The position numbers and the translations under genes are program-made. The notes beneath the pieces were generated by a model. The model made no database searches. It was not told where the DNA came from and was given only the letters and a program-made list of their open reading frames with translations. Shown piece by piece: positions 58,098 through 64,000 of a DNA stretch of 64,000 nt. Positions within the stretch are counted from its first letter, which is position 1. Every line of letters starts with the position of its first letter. Origin of the DNA: UBA2241 sp963777895 (lineage in GTDB: Bacteria > Actinomycetota > Thermoleophilia > UBA2241); the NCBI GenBank assembly GCA_963777895.1, contig CAVZSF010000004.1, forward strand, positions 1 through 64,000, written 5' to 3'.

Positions 58098-58739
58098 ATG
58101 GGCAGCCAGGTCGAGCACGCTGCGTCAGCCGACAGTGGCAGGCAGCGCCGGCGCGAGACCACGACCGAAGGGATGCTGGACGCAGCCGAGGAGCTCTTCT
58201 CCACGCAGGGATTCACGGCCGTCTCGGTGCGCGAGATAGCGGAGCACGCCGGCGTGAGTCACGCTCTCGTGCACCGGTACCTGGGTCCCAAGGAGGAGAT
58301 CTACCGCGCGGTGCTGCGTCGGAGCGAGAACGCCATCCGCGCGGCCGCCGGGGACGTCGAGGACGTGCGAGAAGCCATCCCGCTGATGCTGCGTGAGGGA
58401 CTCAAGCACCGCGCGTATCTGCGACTCATTGCGCACTCCGTGCTGCATGGGTTGCCCTTCGACAGCACGATGGGCCGCTTTCCCGCGACCGAGAGGCTCG
58501 TCGAGCTCGCCGAGCGGCGAGCCGCGGAGGGCGATCCTGGAGCGGGGCGCCTTGACCCGCGTTTTGCGATCGCCGCCGTCGTCTCGCTCTATCTGGGCTG
58601 GGTGGCTGTCGGGGACTGGGTAGTGCGAGCCGCCGGGATGGAAGGGCTGGACGAGGAGACGGAAGCCGCTGGACTCGAGCGCATCCTGCTAGGAATCATC
58701 GAGCGGGAATTGCCTGACCCATCCGCCGAGAGGTCCTGA
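58098..58739 (+). CDS. TetR-family transcriptional regulator
   Basis: A 213-residue repressor-type regulator. The N-terminal HTH is MLDAAEELFSTQGFTAVSVR, EIAEHAGVSHALVHRYLGPK and EEIYRAVLRRSE. The C-terminal half is a helical ligand-binding domain, for which no ligand can be predicted. It is divergent from the sulfatase fusion, which is the natural target. GAGAGGT lies before the ATG at 58098. Confidence 0.9.
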   Translation: MGSQVEHAASADSGRQRRRETTTEGMLDAAEELFSTQGFTAVSVREIAEHAGVSHALVHRYLGPKEEIYRAVLRRSENAIRAAAGDVEDVREAIPLMLREGLKHRAYLRLIAHSVLHGLPFDSTMGRFPATERLVELAERRAAEGDPGAGRLDPRFAIAAVVSLYLGWVAVGDWVVRAAGMEGLDEETEAAGLERILLGIIERELPDPSAERS

Positions 58740-58740
58740 C

Positions 58741-58774
58741 GCGAACGGGGCGGCCCTTGGGCCGCCCCGTTCGC
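58741..58774. terminator. Bidirectional GC hairpin terminator
   Basis: A perfect 16-bp stem (GCGAACGGGGCGGCCC with its complement) and a TT loop, lying between the converging TetR and DUF1269 genes. Confidence 0.75.
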
Positions 58775-58797
58775 GTCTTCACGTCGTTCTCTCGCTC

Positions 58798-59295
58798 TTA
58801 CTTCTGGTGCTTCTTGGCGCCGAACGCCTCCTTGAGCTGAGCTTCCTGCTCCTCGGAGAGGTTGGTGCGTACGACCTTGGCCTCGGTGCCCTCGATGGCG
58901 GCGAGGAACTTGTCCTCGGTCAGCTGACTGATGACGAGGAACCAGCCCGCCTTGCCCGGTGGCACGGCGTCCTTCATCTGCTCGAGCACGGCGCTGTCGA
59001 TGCCTGTCTTGCCCATCTTGCCCATGAGGGCGCCCATGCCCGCGCCGATGGCGAGGCCCAGGAAGGGGATGAAGAAGAGAAGGCCGAAGAGCATGCCCCA
59101 GAAGGCGCCGCCCATGGCGCCTGCGCCCACGAGGTTGTGGCCGTGTTTGACGTGCGGCTTGCCGTCCATGTCGCGCACGACCTCGGCGGCGTCCTGTAGC
59201 TGGACGATCATGTCCTTCTGTAGCTGCGCCAAGGTAACGCCGAACTGGTCGGCGGTCGCCTCATTCTCGAAGCCCAGCACCATCATCTCGCTCAT
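58798..59295 (-). CDS. DUF1269 membrane-associated protein
   Basis: A 165-residue DUF1269 protein. It begins MSEMMVLGFENEATADQFGV and includes QLQKDMIVQLQDAAEVVRD. Two hydrophobic Gly-rich segments (GAMGGAFWGMLFGLLFFIPF, LGLAIGAGMGALMGK) and a soluble tail with KAGWFLVISQLTEDKFLAAI follow. Function unknown; the family is often stress-linked. AAGGAG precedes the ATG at 59295. The same domain stands at the N-terminus of the sulfatase fusion one kilobase away. Confidence 0.85.
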   Translation of the reverse strand: MSEMMVLGFENEATADQFGVTLAQLQKDMIVQLQDAAEVVRDMDGKPHVKHGHNLVGAGAMGGAFWGMLFGLLFFIPFLGLAIGAGMGALMGKMGKTGIDSAVLEQMKDAVPPGKAGWFLVISQLTEDKFLAAIEGTEAKVVRTNLSEEQEAQLKEAFGAKKHQK

Positions 59296-59335
59296 ACAGT
59301 CTCCTTGAGGGGTTGCGTGTCGCCTTCTGCCTTCG

Positions 59336-59827
59336 TCACTCGGCCGCGGCCTCGATGCCGGCGGCGACGAGGTCCTGAGGATGGATCCACTCGTCGGCCA
59401 GTGCCAGCCCGCCGGCGCGGAACACGGCGTTCCGCAGCGGGATGGCCCAGTGGTGCTCGAGCACGGCGATCACGGCGGTCATGCCGGCGGGGATGCTGTC
59501 GGCGATGTACCAGACCTGGTCATCGCTGAACATGCCTTCCGCCAGGGCGACCGCGCCGGCCTCGGCGCCGGCGACGGCGCCCGCCTCACCGGCTTCTCCG
59601 AAGCCGATGAGGGCACCGGCCACGGCGCCGAACTCAGCGAGCTCGGCGTCGTCGGCGATCTCTACCTTGTCGACGCTGCCGTCGGCGTTCTTGCGCACGG
59701 CGAGCAGGTCGATGAGCCGCACGATGTTGTGCTCGCTCAGCTTCTTGAGCTCCGCGAGCGCTTCACCCTTGAACTGGGCGTCCTCGCCGAATCCGATCAC
59801 AAGGACCTGTACAGGACCCATTGCCAT
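59336..59827 (-). CDS. DUF1269/DUF6325-like protein
   Basis: A 163-residue relative of DUF1269: MGPVQVLVIGFGEDAQFKGE, LAELKKLSEHNIVRLIDLLA, a glycine-alanine-rich middle segment (GAVAGALIGFGEAGEAGAVA), and DQVWYIADSIPAGMTAVIAV. The glycine-rich region is less hydrophobic than in its neighbour. It probably shares an operon with the DUF1269 and SHOCT genes, 40 bases apart. Confidence 0.7.
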   Translation of the reverse strand: MAMGPVQVLVIGFGEDAQFKGEALAELKKLSEHNIVRLIDLLAVRKNADGSVDKVEIADDAELAEFGAVAGALIGFGEAGEAGAVAGAEAGAVALAEGMFSDDQVWYIADSIPAGMTAVIAVLEHHWAIPLRNAVFRAGGLALADEWIHPQDLVAAGIEAAAE

Positions 59828-59865
59828 TCTTCTGCCTCCCGTCGGTGGACTCGTGAGCCCAGTCC

Positions 59866-60141
59866 TTACATGTTCTGCAGGATCTTCTGCTTCTCGAGGT
59901 CGAACTCGGACTGCGTCAGGACGCCCTGGTCGAGCAGGTCCTTGAGCTGCTTCAGCCGGGCGATGCTGTCTTCCTGGCTGGGCGCCGCAGGCGCGGCCGG
60001 CTGCGCCTGCTGCTGCTGCAAGTCCTGGATCTGGGCGTTCTGATCGGCTTCGGCTTGACGCCCCTGCGACACCTTCTTGCCGGCGTAGTAGGCCGTTCCG
60101 CCTACCACCGCCGCCCGCATGAGCGGTCTACGGCGCATCAT
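59866..60141 (-). CDS. SHOCT-domain protein
   Basis: A 91-residue protein with an N-terminal hydrophobic segment (RAAVVGGTAYYAGKKVSQGR), a Gln-rich linker and a C-terminal SHOCT motif (IARLKQLKDLLDQGVLTQSE, then FDLEKQKIL). SHOCT domains mediate oligomerisation, often with membrane stress proteins. AGGAGG precedes the ATG at 60141. First gene of the leftward trio with the DUF1269 proteins. Confidence 0.85.
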   Translation of the reverse strand: MMRRRPLMRAAVVGGTAYYAGKKVSQGRQAEADQNAQIQDLQQQQAQPAAPAAPSQEDSIARLKQLKDLLDQGVLTQSEFDLEKQKILQNM

Positions 60142-60394
60142 GTGACTACCTCCTGTTGACGATGTCGAGAGATACGCGTGGTCGCGCAGCCACGGCGAAG
60201 CGTGCTGCCGACGCCACGGGGCACTGTAGTCCGCATCCTACCCCCGCACGGACCTGAGTTACCATGGGGTGAAGAGCCGGGTCGTGCAGTCGTGGTCAGG
60301 TTCGCCAAAGGGGGGTCGGCAGGAAGGCGTCACGCCCATGGCGATGCGGATGCTGGGCGAAGATGAGAAGGTCGAGCGACAGTGCGGCAGAGAC

Positions 60395-60434
60395 GAAACG
60401 GGGCGGGGCGCCACAGGGCGCCCCGCCCCGTTTC
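60395..60434. terminator. Perfect 18-bp GC hairpin
   Basis: Arms of 18 bases with no mismatch (starting GAAACGGGGCGGGGCGCC) and a 4-base loop. It lies 19 bases past the stop of the membrane gene at 60453. A short T-rich tract (GTCTCT) follows on the minus strand. The preceding 250 bases (60142-60394) hold no gene. Confidence 0.7.
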
Positions 60435-60452
60435 AGTCAGGTCCCGAGAAGG

Positions 60453-60836
60453 TCAGGCGTTGTCGAGCGCGTCGCCTCCGTAGACTGCCAGCGCCCAGAT
60501 GACGAGCACGTCGAGGACCATCACGGTGAGGGCCCAGAAGGGGTAGATCGGGATCCAGCTCAGCCAGACGATCAGGCTGACGATCGCCATGCCGATGCCG
60601 TACCAGCGGCCGAATGAGCCGCCGCGATACACGCTCGCCGCGGCGAGGAGCTGAAGGATGCCGAGGATCAGCACGACCCACGCCCATGTCTTCAAGTCGC
60701 TGAAGACGACTCGGGCGCCGGTGTCGGTGAAGAACGAGGAGCGCGAGATGCCGACGATGCCGTCGATCACGCTCATGATGCCGGCGGTGAGAAGCATGAG
60801 CCACGCGAACAGGATCCAGCCAGTGCCCTTTTCCAT
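60453..60836 (-). CDS. Small four-helix membrane protein
   Basis: A 127-residue protein with four membrane helices: GWILFAWLMLLTAGIMSVID, TWAWVVLILGILQLLAAASV, GIGMAIVSLIVWLSWIPIYP and FWALTVMVLDVLVIWALAVY. It is a DUF7144-type actinobacterial membrane protein by general pattern. The ATG at 60836 is used. It is a tandem paralog of the gene at 61017. Confidence 0.7.
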   Translation of the reverse strand: MEKGTGWILFAWLMLLTAGIMSVIDGIVGISRSSFFTDTGARVVFSDLKTWAWVVLILGILQLLAAASVYRGGSFGRWYGIGMAIVSLIVWLSWIPIYPFWALTVMVLDVLVIWALAVYGGDALDNA

Positions 60837-60960
60837 AAGAAGACCCCCAACAACGAAGATGACAGAACGTAACCGTGGGGTCACATACCCGGGTTGGCCG
60901 GTTCTTACAACACGCTGCCTCGAGGGCGTCGACTTCCTGTCAAGGCTCCCACGAATGGCG

Positions 60961-60995
60961 AGGGGGGCGGGGCGACCTGCGTCGACCCCGCCCCC
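60961..60995. terminator. GC hairpin after paralog 2
   Basis: A 10-bp stem (GGGGGCGGGG with CCCCGCCCCC) and a loop of about 12 bases, just past the stop of the gene at 61017. No T-tract. Confidence 0.55.
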
Positions 60996-61016
60996 TCGCC
61001 CAGTGGTCCTTCCCGC

Positions 61017-61401
61017 TTAGCTCCTGCCGACTGCGTCGCCGCCGTAGATCGCGAGCGCGTAGATGACGAGGGCGTCGAGCGCCATGATCACGAGCGCCCA
61101 GAACGGATAGATCGGGATCCAGCTCAGTCCCATGATGAGGCTGAACATCGCCATGCCGATGCCGAAGTACCGTCCGAAGCTCCCGCCCCTCCAGACGCTC
61201 ATCGCCGGCGAGCAACTGCACGATACCGACGATCAGGACGATCCAGGCCCATGTCCTCAGCTCGCTGAAGACCACGCGTGAGCCGTAGTCCGTGAAGAAC
61301 GCCGAGCGTGACAGCCCGACGATCCCGTTGATGATGCTCATGATGCCGGCCGTGAGCAGCATCAGCCAGGCGAAGAGGATCCAGCCCGTGCCTTTGTCCA
61401 T
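61017..61401 (-). CDS. Paralogous four-helix membrane protein, frameshifted
   Basis: The second copy starts MDKGTGWILFAWLMLLTAG and follows the paralog through TWAWIVLIVGIVQLLAG. Near 61203 one extra G shifts the frame. The next frame continues VWRGGSFGRYFGIGMAMFSL, IMGLSWIPIYPFWALVIMAL and ends YGGDAVGRS. The first helices are close to 85% identical between the copies. The break is either a real inactivation after duplication or a sequence error. Confidence 0.65.
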
Positions 61402-61548
61402 GAAGAGACCCCTTGTGCGAAGATGACCGTATGGAACGCTGGGTCACGCTACGTGACGGCTGCACTCCTGACAAGGCCGTGACGGACGACGCCGGGCGGC
61501 GGGGGGCAGCTCGTCGCTTTGAACGGGACCCCGAGGGGCCCGGCGCGA

Positions 61549-62985
61549 TCAGGCCTCGCAGGCCTCGGCGGCGTCCTTCTCGAAGCGCATCTTGCACATC
61601 GCGTACTCCTCGGGCACGGCGATGGGGTAGTCGCCGTCGAAGCACGCGCGGCAGAACTGCGTGCGGGGCAGACCGGTGCTGGCCTGGAGGCCGTCCAGCG
61701 TGAGGTAGTGCAGGCTGGTGGCGCCGACCTTGGCGCGGATCTCGTCGACGCTGAGGTTCGCCGCGATGAGCTCGGCGCGCGTGGCCATGTCGATGCCGTA
61801 GAAGCAGGGCCACTGGATGGGCGGCGAGCTGATGCGGAGGTGCACCTCTGCGGCGCCCGCCGCGAAGAGCATGTCGACCAGCTTGCCGGTGGTGTTGCCG
61901 CGCACGATCGAGTCGTCCACCACGACCAGACGCTTGCCCTTGATGACGGCCGAGAGCGGATTGAGCTTCATGCGGATGCCGCGCTGGCGCAGGTCCTGGT
62001 CGGGCTGGATGAAGGTGCGGTAGACGTAGCGGTTCTTGATGAGGCCCTCGGCGTAGGGGATGCCCGAGGCGGCGGCGTAGCCGATGGCGGCCGGGATGCC
62101 GGTGTCGGGCACCGGGACCACGAGGTCGGCCTCGACCGGCGCCTCGAGGTGCAGATGCCGGCCCATCTCCTGACGGACCTGATGGAGGGTGCGCCCGGCC
62201 ATGACGGAGTCGGGCCGGGCGAAGTAGATGAACTCGAAGATGCAGAGGGCCGGCCGCGCCCCCTCGAGCTCGACGCGCTCGCTGCGCAGGCCGTGCTCGG
62301 CGTCCACGATGACGATCTCGCCGGGCTCGATCTCGCGCACGAACTCGGCGCCGATGATGTCGAGGCCGGCCGTCTCGCTGCTGATGACGGGGTCGCCGTA
62401 GTAGCGGCCGAGCACGAGGGGGCGGACGCCGTACGGGTCGCGGAAGCCGACCAGGGCGTCGCCCGAGAGCACGGCCGCCGAGAAGGCGCCGCGGATCTTG
62501 GCGACCGCGGTGCGCACGGCGGCGAGCAGGTCGCCGTCGCTGGCATGCGCGATCAGCGCGGTGATGACCTCGGTGTCGGTCGTGCCCGAGAACTTGACCC
62601 CTTGCGCGAGCAGCTCGTCGCGCAGCGCGCTTGTGTTCACGAGGTTGCCGTTGTGACCGAGCGCGATCACGTCGCCGTTGCGGGAGCGCACCAGCGGCTG
62701 GGAGTTCTGCCAGTGGGACGAGCCCGTCGTGGAGTAGCGCACGTGGCCGATGGCGTGCTGGCCGCTGAGGCTCGTGAGCATGCGTTCGTTGAAGACCTGC
62801 GAGACGAGGCCGAGGTCCTTGATGACGGTGACCTGGCGCTCGTCAGAGACGGCGATGCCGGCGCTCTCCTGCCCGCGGTGCTGCAGGGCGTAGAGCCCGA
62901 AGTAGGTGAGGCGTGCGACGTCGTGGTCCGGCGCAAAGATGCCGAACACGCCACAGGCGTCACGCGGTCTGGTGTCGTCAGGCAA
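61549..62985 (-). CDS. purF: Amidophosphoribosyltransferase
   Basis: PurF makes phosphoribosylamine from PRPP and glutamine, the first committed purine step. The 478-residue protein has a short propeptide ending before the nucleophilic Cys in DACGVFGIFAPD, GHVRYSTTGSSHWQNSQPLV, and the PRPP site VVVDDSIVRGNTTGKLV. The C-terminal Cys pair needed for a [4Fe-4S] cluster appears as FCRACFDGDYP, so this is the Bacillus-type, Fe-S-containing class. The TTG at 62985 overlaps the purL end by eight bases, the usual purL-purF linkage. Confidence 0.93.
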   Translation of the reverse strand: MPDDTRPRDACGVFGIFAPDHDVARLTYFGLYALQHRGQESAGIAVSDERQVTVIKDLGLVSQVFNERMLTSLSGQHAIGHVRYSTTGSSHWQNSQPLVRSRNGDVIALGHNGNLVNTSALRDELLAQGVKFSGTTDTEVITALIAHASDGDLLAAVRTAVAKIRGAFSAAVLSGDALVGFRDPYGVRPLVLGRYYGDPVISSETAGLDIIGAEFVREIEPGEIVIVDAEHGLRSERVELEGARPALCIFEFIYFARPDSVMAGRTLHQVRQEMGRHLHLEAPVEADLVVPVPDTGIPAAIGYAAASGIPYAEGLIKNRYVYRTFIQPDQDLRQRGIRMKLNPLSAVIKGKRLVVVDDSIVRGNTTGKLVDMLFAAGAAEVHLRISSPPIQWPCFYGIDMATRAELIAANLSVDEIRAKVGATSLHYLTLDGLQASTGLPRTQFCRACFDGDYPIAVPEEYAMCKMRFEKDAAEACEA

Positions 62986-64000
62986 GGCGCTCGGGGAGTG
63001 ACTCGTAGGCGGCGCACAGGGCGCCGACCGGCACGCGGAACAACTCGCTCCCCTCCATGGTACAGCGGAGGTCCCTGCCGGTCACCCGGCCGAGGACCCG
63101 ATGCGGCAGGTCGGCGGCCACATCCTCGAGCTCGGCGAGGCGCTCGGGCGCGACCGTGACGACGACGCGCGACGGGGCCTCGCCGAAGAGGACGAGGTCG
63201 GGCCGCCCGGCGGCGCCCTGCGTGGCGCCGGCGGAGCCGAGCGCCACGTCGGCGCCGCGGAAGCGGCCGTCGCCGGCCGCCTCGGGCTCGACGAAGCGCA
63301 GGCCGCCGTTCACGCCGCTGCCGATGGCGCACTCCGCGAGGGCGACGGCGAGGCCGCCCTCGGCGCAGTCGTGGGCGCTCTTGAGGAGGCGGCGCTTGAT
63401 CGCTTCGCGCAGCGCCGCCTGTAGCGTCTTCTCGAGATCCAGGTCGACGTCGGGGACGCGGCCCTCGACCTTGCCGAAGTGGATCTTCTGGTACTCGGCG
63501 CCGTCCATCCAGGCCGCGTCCTGGCCGAGCAGCACGATCACGTCGCCGTCGTCCTTGAAGGAGTGGTCGACCTGCAGCGAGACGTCGTCGTAGACGCCCA
63601 GCATGCCGACGAGAGGCGTCGGGTAGATCGCCTGGCCGAAGCTCTCGTTGTAGAAGCTGACGTTGCCCGAGACGACGGGCGTGTCGAGCGCCTCGCAGGC
63701 CTCGGCCATGCCCTCGACGGCCTGCTCGAACTGCCAGTAGATCTCGCCCTTCTCGGGGTTGCCGAAGTTGAGGCAGTCGGTGACGGCGACCGGCAGGGCG
63801 CCGGCGCAGCTCAGGTTACGGGCCGCCTCGGCCACCGCCGCCTTGGCGCCGCGATACGGGTCGAGGTAGCAGTGCCGCCCGTTGCAGTCGGTCGCGAAGG
63901 CGATGCCGCGCTTGCCGCCTTTCAGGCGGAGCACGCCGGCATCGCCGCCGGGGATCTGCATGGTGTTGGCCTGGACGATGTAGTCGTACTGCTCCCAGAC
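62978..64000 (-). CDS. purL: Phosphoribosylformylglycinamidine synthase subunit PurL (partial)
   Basis: The last 340 residues are present; the gene continues past the right edge. Features are QIPGGDAGVLRLKGGKRGIA, TDCNGRHCYLDPYRGAKAAV, VTDCLNFGNPEKGEIYWQFE, TPVVSGNVSFYNES and SAHDCAEGGLAVALAECAIG, typical of the small-subunit-dependent PurL of Gram-positives. Its stop overlaps the purF start, indicating coupled translation of two consecutive purine genes. Confidence 0.92.
   Translation of the reverse strand, partial: VWEQYDYIVQANTMQIPGGDAGVLRLKGGKRGIAFATDCNGRHCYLDPYRGAKAAVAEAARNLSCAGALPVAVTDCLNFGNPEKGEIYWQFEQAVEGMAEACEALDTPVVSGNVSFYNESFGQAIYPTPLVGMLGVYDDVSLQVDHSFKDDGDVIVLLGQDAAWMDGAEYQKIHFGKVEGRVPDVDLDLEKTLQAALREAIKRRLLKSAHDCAEGGLAVALAECAIGSGVNGGLRFVEPEAAGDGRFRGADVALGSAGATQGAAGRPDLVLFGEAPSRVVVTVAPERLAELEDVAADLPHRVLGRVTGRDLRCTMEGSELFRVPVGALCAAYESLPERLA

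Overview
The window reads as a mosaic of at least three unrelated genomes, not one natural chromosome segment. Positions 1 to about 10,460 are GC-rich and carry the acpS-lepB-rnc-era-recO order with parC nearby, as in Sphingomonadales-type Alphaproteobacteria. Almost every gene there is split by several frameshifts, yet the encoded proteins are well conserved across the breaks, which looks like poor sequence quality. Positions of about 10,460 to 22,133 have much lower GC, intact genes and a Desulfobacterota (deltaproteobacterial) character. From about 22,134 to 64,000 the DNA is GC-rich again and looks like an Actinomycetota-type Gram-positive. I place these origins by protein resemblance and base composition only. 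Both joins cut through genes: acpS is truncated at about 10,460, and an acyl-CoA dehydrogenase tail is joined in frame to zinc-knuckle repeats at about 22,133.

Region 1 (1-10,460): a permease tail, bpt, a GH76-like glycosidase, parC, a family 2 glycosyltransferase, a dTDP-sugar epimerase-like cupin, recO, era, rnc, lepB and the end of acpS. Region 2 (10,460-22,133): the end of a polyketide or polyunsaturated-lipid synthase (dehydratase plus phosphopantetheinyl transferase), an unusual 897-residue fusion of a cyclic-nucleotide-binding domain, a degenerate sigma54-type AAA+ domain and a membrane polyferredoxin, then a polyprenyl diphosphate synthase, BamD, UDP-glucose dehydrogenase, a fatty-acyl-CoA ligase, a DUF362 protein and an acyl-CoA dehydrogenase fragment.

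Region 3a (22,134-37,129): a zinc-knuckle repeat protein and a PIN-domain protein, then a 13-kb block bounded by a perfect 42-bp direct repeat. The right copy is the 3' half of an intact tRNA-Lys(TTT) gene and the left copy is an isolated 3' fragment. This is the footprint of site-specific integration into a tRNA gene, although no integrase remains. All ten genes inside run leftward: acyl-CoA dehydrogenase, EtfB, EtfA, a two-gene ETF:menaquinone-oxidoreductase-like complex, a histidine kinase and response regulator, two APC permeases and a nitrilase. Together they look like a self-contained, regulated uptake-and-oxidation module for a nitrogenous substrate.

Region 3b (37,130-64,000): de novo purine synthesis genes (purH, purM, a PurN-like gene, purF, purL) interspersed with a PfkB kinase, a HAD phosphatase, a MASE3-SpoIIE phosphatase, a trypsin-like protease, cardiolipin synthase, an AI-2E transporter, a proton antiporter, a TMEM175 channel, DUF2252, and a stress-like cluster around a DUF1269-sulfatase fusion with a TetR regulator. 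Many genes overlap by GTGA, ATGA or TGATG, and GC-rich perfect hairpins separate transcription units.

No rRNA, CRISPR array or insertion sequence was seen.
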